Shown here: positions 20,292-29,977 of the stretch, one piece after another
Layout: the number at the start of each line of letters is the position of its first letter
Position numbering within the stretch: position 1 is the first letter of the stretch
Source: Tannerella forsythia
GTDB lineage: Bacteria; Bacteroidota; Bacteroidia; Bacteroidales; Tannerellaceae
Assembly (NCBI RefSeq): GCF_001006485.1
Contig: NZ_JUET01000139.1
Span: 1 to 64,000, forward strand
DNA length: 64,000 nt
Direction: 5' to 3'
Translations under genes and position numbers: made by a program
The notes under the pieces: generated by a model
Told to the model about the DNA's origin: nothing
The model's database searches: none
Seen by the model: only the letters and a program-made list of their open reading frames with translations

Positions 20292-21236
20292 ATGACGATT
20301 CAACAGTTAGAATATATCATTGCAGTCGATAATTTTCGGCATTTTGCCAAAGCGGCAGAAGCTTGTCGGGTAACACAACCGACCTTGAGCATGATGATTC
20401 AGAAGTTGGAAGATGAGCTGGAAGTCAAAATTTTCGATCGGATGACACAGCCCGTCCAACCCACAACAATCGGAGAAAAAATCATCCATCAGGCGCGAGG
20501 GTCCGTATATCAATTCAATCAGATTAAGGAACTTGTTTACAACGAAAAAGATGTTCTGAAAGGAGATTTTAAAATGGGGATTATTCCCACTATCGCTTCT
20601 TATCTGGTTCCGGAACTTCTCAAGAGGGTCCGTGAATCGAATACGGAAATCAATCTCATGATGGAAGAAGTGTCCACTTCTGCAATGATCGAAAATATAC
20701 TGTGCGACCGGATAGACGGAGGATTGGCCGTTACTCCTTTGAATCATCCTTTACTGGTCGAAACACCTATCTATTACGAAAAATTTTACGCTTATGTATC
20801 ACCGGGAGAACCTCTTTTTCACAGTAACGAAATCGACCTGAAAGAGATCGACATTCATAAGGTATGGTTGCTTAATAACATTCATTGTCTACGCGGACAG
20901 GCAGAAACGCTCTGTAAAAAGAAAAGAGAAAACGAACCATCTCCAACGGTCAGCTATGAATCAGGAAGTTTGGATACGCTAATGAACATTGTAGATTATA
21001 ATGGAGGCCTGACGATTATACCTGAAATGACCGCCATGGGACTGCCCGAAGAAAAGCAAGGTAATCTTCGCAAGATCAAGGGGGACACTTCGGTAAGAGA
21101 AATCAGCCTGATTGTCAGCCGTGATTTTGTTCGCCGGAAAATGGCAGAAGCTATTGTAAACATGGTTAAAAAATCAGTCCCTCTATCGATGCAAAACCCT
21201 GAACTTAGCCGTCATACGATTAAGGTAGACCTCTGA
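20292..21236 (+). CDS. oxyR: OxyR-type LysR peroxide sensor
   Basis: A 314-residue LysR regulator. Residues 1-60 form the winged helix-turn-helix (QQLEYIIAVDNFRHFAKAAE, then TQPTLSMMIQKLE). The effector domain has the peroxide-sensing pair C199 and C208 in CLRGQAETLC, the same positions and spacing as in E. coli OxyR. Oxidation to a disulfide should activate transcription of dps, divergently encoded next door. The start used follows the promoter element and gives the usual family N-terminus. Confidence 0.96.
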   Translation: MTIQQLEYIIAVDNFRHFAKAAEACRVTQPTLSMMIQKLEDELEVKIFDRMTQPVQPTTIGEKIIHQARGSVYQFNQIKELVYNEKDVLKGDFKMGIIPTIASYLVPELLKRVRESNTEINLMMEEVSTSAMIENILCDRIDGGLAVTPLNHPLLVETPIYYEKFYAYVSPGEPLFHSNEIDLKEIDIHKVWLLNNIHCLRGQAETLCKKKRENEPSPTVSYESGSLDTLMNIVDYNGGLTIIPEMTAMGLPEEKQGNLRKIKGDTSVREISLIVSRDFVRRKMAEAIVNMVKKSVPLSMQNPELSRHTIKVDL

Positions 21237-21474
21237 AGCAACGCTGTATTTTATACTTGAAAAAAGAATACGCCATAAGGGTCCGGAAACCATGCTTATT
21301 TCCCTGATATAAAGGAACAGCTGACGAGTAGAAAACATTAAAGGTTTATAAAACACTCATTTGCAATTTGTAAAAAAAGACAGATTAAAAATCCTGTTTT
21401 TTGATTTGTAAAAAACGCAATAAACACAAAAAAAATCACCACGAACAATTATCAATGTAAAAATAAAAAAACAC

Positions 21475-21482
21475 TATATTTG
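21475..21482 (+). promoter_or_regulatory. -7 element for rubredoxin
   Basis: TATATTTG lies 29 bases upstream of the rubredoxin ATG. The AT-rich 275-base region between oxyR and this gene holds no other gene that I can see. Confidence 0.6.
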
Positions 21483-21511
21483 TCCGCCTAATTTTTTTTA
21501 AATAATAACGT

Positions 21512-21673
21512 ATGAAAAAGTATAGATGCATCGTATGTGATTACATTTACGATCCGGTAGAAGGAGATCCGGATGGAGGTATTGATCCGGGAACAGCGTT
21601 CGAAGATATTCCGGACGATTGGGTTTGCCCTTTGTGTGGCGTTGGCAAAGATGATTTTGAACCGGTCGAATAA
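21512..21673 (+). CDS. Rubredoxin
   Basis: A 53-residue single-iron electron carrier that begins [15 protein letters not shown]. The Fe is held by C6, C9, C39 and C42 (C-x2-C and WVCPLCG). Length and the conserved acidic surface are typical. It probably passes electrons to a peroxide- or oxygen-reducing partner such as rubrerythrin or a flavodiiron protein (partner not in the window), in keeping with the adjacent oxyR and dps genes. It has its own promoter and terminator, so it is probably monocistronic. Confidence 0.97.
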   Translation: MKKYRCIVCDYIYDPVEGDPDGGIDPGTAFEDIPDDWVCPLCGVGKDDFEPVE

Positions 21674-21716
21674 ACAATCCGGCCTGCACGAGTCCAAAGG
21701 ATAAAATCAATCGTAA

Positions 21717-21782
21717 AATCAGGATGAGGAGGATATCCGTATTCGTCATTACGAACGAAACTCCCCTCCTGATTTCATTTTT
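21717..21782 (+). terminator. Rubredoxin terminator
   Basis: AATCAGGATGAGGAG (from 21717) pairs with CTCCCCTCCTGATT (21761-21774) with minor bulges; a small inner stem TTCGT/ACGAA caps it. TTTCATTTTTTT follows on the plus strand. Confidence 0.7.
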
Positions 21783-21893
21783 TTCTACGATTTCCCTATT
21801 TTCCTGATACGTTTAAGGCATCACACAGGTTCTACAAAAGCAAACCTCTATCAATCGAAACTCTTCCTGTTTACTTCATAAGATACTAATGCC

Positions 21894-22358
21894 TCAAGAA
21901 CGTTCCAGAAGTTTTTCGCCCACAAGGCGAGCCGCTGTAGCGACATATTCCACACATGGGCGTCTCCTGATCGATTCGGATGTATTCTCGGAGGGAGCAG
22001 GTTTTTCCTGTTCCTCCACTACGAGTAGTTCCCGACACAAGATAGAACCGTTTATCTGACGAAACCGCTCTGCTAACTCCTGCACCAGTGCATAATTTTT
22101 CTTCTTGCCCTCTTTGTCCGACGGGTCGGCTGCCGGTTCCATAAACCCTGCCATCATAGCCATACTGCTGACGGTGCCACATACTTCGCGCATCTTTCCG
22201 ATCCCTCCACCAAACGGGGCAACTATAGTGGCTGCAAATGAAGGTTCTATCCCCCATACATCTGTGTAGGCCAACAATACGGACTGCGCACAATTATACC
22301 CTTCCGAAAATAAACGACGTGCCTCTTGTACACGTTCCTCGACATTGATTGATTCCAT
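21894..22358 (-). CDS. C_GCAxxG_C_C family probable redox protein
   Basis: A 154-residue soluble protein of the family named for its spaced cysteines. Visible are EGYNCAQSV, the glycine-rich FGGGIGKMREVCGTV, NGSILCRELL and a late RRPCVEYVA. Members are thought to be redox or metal proteins of anaerobes, but no reaction is proven to my knowledge. In many relatives the third block reads CGAVSG; here it is CGTVSS. The ATG used follows the TAnnTTTG element; a TTG nine codons earlier is unlikely. The gene sits in a redox-stress neighbourhood (dps, oxyR, rubredoxin). Confidence 0.85.
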   Translation of the reverse strand: MESINVEERVQEARRLFSEGYNCAQSVLLAYTDVWGIEPSFAATIVAPFGGGIGKMREVCGTVSSMAMMAGFMEPAADPSDKEGKKKNYALVQELAERFRQINGSILCRELLVVEEQEKPAPSENTSESIRRRPCVEYVATAARLVGEKLLERS

Positions 22359-22402
22359 ATTTTTTTCTTTTACAACAACACACAAGCATACTGTATACTC
22401 GA

Positions 22403-22410
22403 CAAAGATA
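22403..22410 (-). promoter_or_regulatory. -7 element for the C_GCAxxG_C_C gene
   Basis: TATCTTTG on the minus strand, about 45 bases before the ATG. Confidence 0.55.
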
Positions 22411-22472
22411 CGAAAAATGATTTGTCCGCAGACTTTTCATCGAAAAATGATAACAGTCCGTTTATCTCAGGA

Positions 22473-24233
22473 TCACTTTCTCGCAAAACGCGACAACACC
22501 ACCCGTGCTTTTACGTCGGCCAGAATACGACCGGATGTACGTAATTCTTCAAAGGTATATACTCCGGCATAACGCTCGAGGACTTTAGGATAGTCCCTCT
22601 CATCGGCCAAGAAATATCCTGTCTGCGGTTGCTCGGTCTCGAAATTATGGAAGCAGTTGCCAAGATAAAAGTTCAAACCGTATAAGTTCGTATATTGACG
22701 AAGATTATTCATGACAAAAAGGTTATCCTTATTCAGCGGATATGCGCCACGGATTTCTCGGGCAAAAGCACGCGAGGAGTTCTCGTTTCGGATTCCGCGC
22801 ATCACGATGCCGTCGATAAAGAGATGAACACAGAAGATCAAAAAGATAGAGGCATACAACATCTTGATGTTGATCTTCTTAAATAGTTGGTAATAGCTTG
22901 TCAATAAGGCGGTCAGAAGAAATGCCAGCACGATGATGGTCGAGACTGAGGGACGGAAAGCCTGTCCGACCGCTTCGAAGGTCTGCAAGGTAGAAGCTCT
23001 TGATGTATACTGGCTTGCCAACGCTGCAAGGTCTACCGTTCCTGTCATACAGAGCAGGGCCGTAATGAAGGCCACAGATGCCACGGCTGTTAAAACGCCG
23101 GCAAAGACACGGGTCAGCTTCGAACGATGCTCCGTCAGATATAGAATAGCTTGCGACATAAACAACGCGATAAACGGATAAGCCGGCATCAGGTAAACAC
23201 TCCGCTTGCTACTTGGTAACATGTAGAAGAACACAATACAAACAGACGCTACCAGGCTGAACAAGCGTATTTTATCGAGCGACAAGATTGTGTTCCATGC
23301 ATTTCTGACCCATCTTCCGAGATTTCCCTGCGGCTTACGCCAACTCACCCCGAAAAGAGAGAAAAAGAGCAACAAGGTCCACGGCATAAAACCGGCAGCT
23401 AACGTAACGAAGTTGTACCAGAACCCTTCCTTATGTCCCAGATCATACGATATATTAGCCTCGCTTAAATGAAAAAAACGTCCGAAGTTTTCGGCCAGCA
23501 CAACATTTAAAAAATCATTGCCCCCCTGCTTCCACGCTTCGATATACCAGAGCATGGGAATAAACAACGACGATACGCCCGTATAAAGCAGCGTCTTGAA
23601 TATACGAAGCAAACTGTATTTCCGCAACATCAACAGATAGACACCAAAGACGAACAGGGGTAAAATGATACCGACCGGTCCCTTGGTAAGTACGGCGCCA
23701 CTGAGCAGCAACGGTATCCCGAGAGGCAGCCCTTTCAGGGATAATTTTTCTTCCCATCGGTACATTTGTATCAGTCCGGCCACCATGAACGTGGTCAGCA
23801 CCATATCGACACGTGCCGTCATCCCTGCACGATGAATCTCGACACAGGTAAACAGCAAACAAACGGCAATGAATGCTTCTTGAAAACGCATACGACGACC
23901 GAAGAAGATCAGTACGATGGCCATCAGTGCCGTATAAGCTATCGCCGAAGGCAAGCGTGCTGTCAGTTCACTCACATAGCCTTGCGGCAACGAGCAGGCT
24001 GCCATCAGCCAATGCGCCATCGGCGGTTTATAGGCAAACTCATCGGCATAAACGGTCGGCAGTGTCCAGTTACCCGTTTCGAGCATCGACACGGCCACGG
24101 CAGCTTCGCGCGGTTCGCCTTTAGTCGAAAAATCGCCCGTCGCAATCCACGGGAGGATCGAAAACAGACAGACGAATATCACCGTACTTACCGGCTTCTG
24201 AAGGTAAAGATATTGAAGAGCAGACGTGCGCAT
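22473..24233 (-). CDS. GT39/ArnT-like membrane glycosyltransferase
   Basis: A 586-residue integral membrane protein with about 11 hydrophobic segments and a periplasmic C-terminal part. The first periplasmic loop has the acidic catalytic-type motif GDFSTKGEPREA followed by YADEFAYKPPMAHWLMA, typical of PMT/ArnT enzymes that transfer a sugar from a polyprenyl-phosphate carrier. The acceptor could be lipid A, protein or another lipid; the sequence does not say. The next gene on the strand is an LptF/G-like permease, in keeping with envelope function, although the gap of 80 bases allows separate transcription. Confidence 0.85.
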   Translation of the reverse strand: MRTSALQYLYLQKPVSTVIFVCLFSILPWIATGDFSTKGEPREAAVAVSMLETGNWTLPTVYADEFAYKPPMAHWLMAACSLPQGYVSELTARLPSAIAYTALMAIVLIFFGRRMRFQEAFIAVCLLFTCVEIHRAGMTARVDMVLTTFMVAGLIQMYRWEEKLSLKGLPLGIPLLLSGAVLTKGPVGIILPLFVFGVYLLMLRKYSLLRIFKTLLYTGVSSLFIPMLWYIEAWKQGGNDFLNVVLAENFGRFFHLSEANISYDLGHKEGFWYNFVTLAAGFMPWTLLLFFSLFGVSWRKPQGNLGRWVRNAWNTILSLDKIRLFSLVASVCIVFFYMLPSSKRSVYLMPAYPFIALFMSQAILYLTEHRSKLTRVFAGVLTAVASVAFITALLCMTGTVDLAALASQYTSRASTLQTFEAVGQAFRPSVSTIIVLAFLLTALLTSYYQLFKKINIKMLYASIFLIFCVHLFIDGIVMRGIRNENSSRAFAREIRGAYPLNKDNLFVMNNLRQYTNLYGLNFYLGNCFHNFETEQPQTGYFLADERDYPKVLERYAGVYTFEELRTSGRILADVKARVVLSRFARK

Positions 24234-24313
24234 AAATTTTCTTCTTTATTGTTTTTGTATCCGACGAATACGAATACAAAAGAACGATTTTTTTTGCAAA
24301 CCGCAAAGCACGT

Positions 24314-25414
24314 TCATCGCGGCGCCTTCCGGTAAAGAAAAATCGTAATAAACAAATAGAGGATATTGGGTATCCAGACAGCCACCATCGGACTGACATA
24401 CCCGCTGATGGCAAAGGTCGACGTAATTTTGGAGAACAGGATATACGAAAAACTCAAGGCGAACCCAATCCCGATATTCAGTCCCATTCCTCCCTTCATC
24501 TTGCGCGAAGAGAGTGAAGCGCCGATGAGAGTCAAAATAAAAAACGACATAATCGTTGCAATCCGCAGATGATATTCGATTTCAAAAAGCTGGATATTGG
24601 CGAGACGCCTTTCTTTTTGCCGTTTGATGTGCCGTGCCAGTTGGGGCATTGTCATCGTTTCACAGTCACTTTCGGAAACAAGAAAGTCGGAAGGCATAAA
24701 AGTCAAGGTCGTATCTTTCCGCGTACCGGTCGAGATTCTTTCGCGCATCCCGTCAAAGTCACGGATCACGTAATCGATGATCGTCCATGTGTACAGCGAA
24801 TCGTATTTGATGGACTGGGCCGTCAACCTTGATACTAATTCCTTGTCTTTAAATTTATCTATCGAAAATCGATACCCCATGGAAGAGGAAGCGTCGTAGC
24901 GATCGAAATAAGCAAAGACATCCGGTTCAATCTCGAGCTGGATATTCCTTGCCGACGATACTTTCTTATCCCTGATGTGCGTGTTCTGAAAGTCGATACG
25001 GATAACGTTGGCCGGAGGAATGATATAGGCGTTCAGCACATAATTGGCCGATGCAATGATGGTTGCCGAGATCAGGTACGGGCGCATCAATCTGCGAAAG
25101 CTGATGCCGCTGGCGAGCATGGCGATGATTTCAGACCTGTCGGCCAGTTGTGAGGTAAAAAAGATTACCGTGATGAATGTGAACAGCGGACTGAAGATAC
25201 TGATAAAATAAGGAATGAAATTCAGGTAATAATCGAAAATGATTCCGTGTGTCGTAGCCGTAGCGTTAGGCCCGATGAAATGATCGATTTTTTCGTTGAA
25301 ATCAAAGACAACGGTAATAGCAATCACTAACAGAATAGTGAAGATATAAGTACCCAGAAATTTCCGGATGATATACCGATCAATCCTTGTCAGTCTGAAA
25401 CCGTCTTTCCGCAT
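24314..25414 (-). CDS. LptF/LptG-family lipopolysaccharide export permease
   Basis: A 366-residue YjgP/YjgQ-family permease. The N-terminal signature ID-R-Y-I-I-R-K-F-L-G-T-Y precedes two membrane spans, then a periplasmic beta-jellyroll-like domain (about 125-270), then three more spans. It would form, with a partner permease and the LptB ATPase, the inner-membrane motor of LPS transport. F or G cannot be told with certainty. The gene follows tgt by one base, a common Bacteroidota pairing, and is probably co-transcribed with it. Confidence 0.9.
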   Translation of the reverse strand: MRKDGFRLTRIDRYIIRKFLGTYIFTILLVIAITVVFDFNEKIDHFIGPNATATTHGIIFDYYLNFIPYFISIFSPLFTFITVIFFTSQLADRSEIIAMLASGISFRRLMRPYLISATIIASANYVLNAYIIPPANVIRIDFQNTHIRDKKVSSARNIQLEIEPDVFAYFDRYDASSSMGYRFSIDKFKDKELVSRLTAQSIKYDSLYTWTIIDYVIRDFDGMRERISTGTRKDTTLTFMPSDFLVSESDCETMTMPQLARHIKRQKERRLANIQLFEIEYHLRIATIMSFFILTLIGASLSSRKMKGGMGLNIGIGFALSFSYILFSKITSTFAISGYVSPMVAVWIPNILYLFITIFLYRKAPR

Positions 25415-25415
25415 T

Positions 25416-26546
25416 TCAGATTCGTTGCGATAATGGTCCGATCATGCTGTTCTTCCACGTCGTGAAATCGCCCGCGATGATATGCTGCCGCGCCTCTCGA
25501 ACCAGCCACAGGTAAAACGCGAGGTTATGGACGGAGGCGATCTGGAGCGCCAGCAGCTCATCCGCTTTGAACAGATGATGCAGGTAAGCACGGCTGTAAA
25601 GCGTATCGACATACGAATGCGCATCCGGATCGATCGGCGAAAAATCGTCGGCCCATTTGCGGTTGCGCATGTTCATCGTACCGAATCGAGTGAAGAGTTG
25701 ACCGTTACGCCCGTTGCGTGTCGGCATGATACAGTCGAACATATCCACGCCCCGTTCGATGGCTTCGAGCAGGTTCACCGGCGTACCGACTCCCATCAGG
25801 TAGCGCGGCTTGTCTTTCGGCAGAATGCCGTTGACCAGTTCGACCATCTCGTACATTTTCTCCGTCGGTTCACCTACCGCCAGTCCACCGATCGCGTTCC
25901 CATCGGCTCCGATCGCAGCTACGTTTTCGGCTGCCCGTGTGCGTAAATCGGGATAGACACACCCCTGTACAATGGGGAAAAGACATTGGCCGTATCCGTA
26001 TTTCGGTTCCGTTTCGTTAAACCGTTTCACACAGCGTTTCAGCCACTGTTCAGTCAGATCGAGCGATTTCTCGGCATATCCGTAGTCGGCATCTCCCGGA
26101 CAACATTCATCGAAAGCCATCATGATATCCGCTCCGATGGTACGTTCAATATCCATCACTCTTTCGGGCGAAAAAAAATGCTTGCTACCATCGATATGAG
26201 AGCGAAACTCAGCCCCTTCGGAAGTCAGCTTCCGGTTTTCGGCCAGCGAAAACACCTGAAAACCGCCGCTATCCGTAAGAATGGGGCGATTCCAACCGTT
26301 AAATTTATGCAATCCCCCCGCCTTCTCGAGGATATCAAGTCCCGGGCGGAGGTAGAGATGATACGTATTACCCAGAATAATCTGTGCACGGATGTCCTGC
26401 TCCAGTTCGGGAATATGGACGGCTTTGACCGTGCCTTGCGTTCCGACGGGCATAAAGATGGGGGTTTCGATGATCCCGTGATCGGTCGTCATTACTCCGG
26501 CACGCGCCTGCGACTGCGAGTCTGTTTGTACGAGCTCGAATTTCAT
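25416..26546 (-). CDS. tgt: Queuine/preQ1 tRNA-guanine transglycosylase
   Basis: A 376-residue TIM-barrel enzyme that exchanges guanine-34 for preQ1 in GUN-anticodon tRNAs. D92 in LTDSGGFQVFS and the nucleophile in MFDCIMPTRNGRNG are present. The C-terminal region normally carries a C-x-C-x2-C zinc site before SRAYLHHL; here that stretch reads DAHSYVDTLYSRAYLHHLF with no cysteine, while the later His (ASVHNLAFY) is kept. Bacteroidota Tgt proteins appear to share this zinc-free form (from memory). A TAnnTTTG element ends only four bases before the ATG. Confidence 0.95.
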   Translation of the reverse strand: MKFELVQTDSQSQARAGVMTTDHGIIETPIFMPVGTQGTVKAVHIPELEQDIRAQIILGNTYHLYLRPGLDILEKAGGLHKFNGWNRPILTDSGGFQVFSLAENRKLTSEGAEFRSHIDGSKHFFSPERVMDIERTIGADIMMAFDECCPGDADYGYAEKSLDLTEQWLKRCVKRFNETEPKYGYGQCLFPIVQGCVYPDLRTRAAENVAAIGADGNAIGGLAVGEPTEKMYEMVELVNGILPKDKPRYLMGVGTPVNLLEAIERGVDMFDCIMPTRNGRNGQLFTRFGTMNMRNRKWADDFSPIDPDAHSYVDTLYSRAYLHHLFKADELLALQIASVHNLAFYLWLVREARQHIIAGDFTTWKNSMIGPLSQRI

Positions 26547-26550
26547 GCGG

Positions 26551-26558
26551 CAAAGTTA
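26551..26558 (-). promoter_or_regulatory. -7 element abutting tgt
   Basis: TAACTTTG on the minus strand, then CCGC, then the tgt ATG. This geometry is the same as at dgkA and predicts a leaderless or nearly leaderless transcript. Confidence 0.45.
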
Positions 26559-26722
26559 CATGATAATTTTAATCGAACAAAACAGCAACCGGACGACGCC
26601 AAAGATGACTTGCATGAAGATATCACTTAAACGTTATCACCCTTAAGAGCGAATGATGGCTGCATCAACACACCTTCCGGCCGCAGGCAGTTCATGAATT
26701 GCCTGCTTCCTCACTCTGTCTG

Positions 26723-26754
26723 TTTGCGAGATTAACCCGTAATCATTAGCTTTG
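26723..26754 (+). promoter_or_regulatory. -33/-7 promoter for the methyltransferase gene
   Basis: TTTG at 26723-26726 and TAGCTTTG at 26747-26754 are separated by 20 bases, the usual Bacteroidota spacing. The ATG at 26788 is the first good start downstream. Confidence 0.6.
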
Positions 26755-26787
26755 CCGCCGCATATCCAAAATATAACGGTTAAAAAT

Positions 26788-27627
26788 ATGAGCACACATG
26801 CTATTCTGCGATGGTTTTATTATCGAATCCCACCGCGCGGTCGATTGGTTTTAAGACGATTGTATTATCTCCCGGGCGACTTGTTTGCCCAACGGGATGC
26901 TATGATACCTCCCAAAGGCATGATTTTTATCGGCAGCGGCGACTTTGTCGAACAGGGAAAACTCCAGCGGGAAACCGTTCTTCGGCACACCGGCATTCAA
27001 CCTGATGCGGCCGTGCTCGATGTCGGCAGCGGTATCGGCCGGTTAGCTGTCGCCATGACAGGCTATCTGAACGCCGACGGCCGATTCGAAGGGTTTGATC
27101 TTGTGAAAAAAGGGGTGAACTGGTGCCGGAAGCATATTACCCCGAGGTATCCGAATTTTATCTTCAAGCATGTCGATTTAAAGAACGACTTATACAACCT
27201 GAGCACAGAGACAAGCGCTAAAGATTTCATTTTTCCGTATGAAAGCAGTCAGTTTGATGTCGTGACCCTCTTCTCTGTTTTCTCCCATATGATTCCGGAA
27301 GACATTAACAACTATTTATCGGAGATTTACCGTGTCCTGAAAAAGGGAGGCTACTGCGTGGCAACTTTTTTTATTCTGGACGAAGAAGCCAAACAGAATA
27401 TAGAGGCCGGACGTACCGGCGAATTTTCTTTCAAATACCGGCATGACGGATATGCGTTCCTCGACGAAAAAGTAAAAGAGGCCAACGTAGCATACGATCT
27501 GGAATTTTTATCGTCGATGATTACCGACAGTCAATTACAGATGGTTTGTATGGAACCCGGTCGATGGAGTAATCCGCACCGTAAGACCGACCAGTTTCAA
27601 GACTTGATTATTTTACAAAAAACGTAA
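26788..27627 (+). CDS. Class I SAM-dependent methyltransferase
   Basis: A 279-residue methyltransferase. After a basic, aromatic N-terminus (YYRIPPRGRLVLRRLYYLPG) comes motif I, AVLDVGSGIGRLAV, near residue 75, then the acidic FEGFDLVKKGV and the motif IV-like FDVVTLFSVFSHM. The later segments EIYRVLKKGGYCVATFF fit a Methyltransf_11/25 domain. The substrate is unknown. The basic, aromatic N-terminus is seen in lipid- or glycan-associated relatives, but this is weak evidence. It stands alone between tgt and susB. Confidence 0.85.
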   Translation: MSTHAILRWFYYRIPPRGRLVLRRLYYLPGDLFAQRDAMIPPKGMIFIGSGDFVEQGKLQRETVLRHTGIQPDAAVLDVGSGIGRLAVAMTGYLNADGRFEGFDLVKKGVNWCRKHITPRYPNFIFKHVDLKNDLYNLSTETSAKDFIFPYESSQFDVVTLFSVFSHMIPEDINNYLSEIYRVLKKGGYCVATFFILDEEAKQNIEAGRTGEFSFKYRHDGYAFLDEKVKEANVAYDLEFLSSMITDSQLQMVCMEPGRWSNPHRKTDQFQDLIILQKT

Positions 27628-27798
27628 AAACACGTCCTTCGGAGAAAGCGGTCGCACTGTTTTCATCATTATTCCATTTATATTTTTTTACTCTATAAAA
27701 GTCGACAAATAACAAACGAACAATATTTTACGATTTATATAAGACCTGTTTTATTTATATTCGGTTTCATTCGGAAAATATAGCAGCTTTCAGGGATG

Positions 27799-27806
27799 TA
27801 TCTTTG
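27799..27806 (+). promoter_or_regulatory. -7 element for the susB-F operon
   Basis: TATCTTTG, a perfect match, 25 bases upstream of susB. No recognisable activator site is obvious in the AT-rich 170 bases before it. Confidence 0.6.
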
Positions 27807-27819
27807 TCTCCGGTTATAA

Positions 27820-29958
<2,139 letters not shown>

Positions 29959-29977
29959 AATCTAAAACAGCAAGGAT

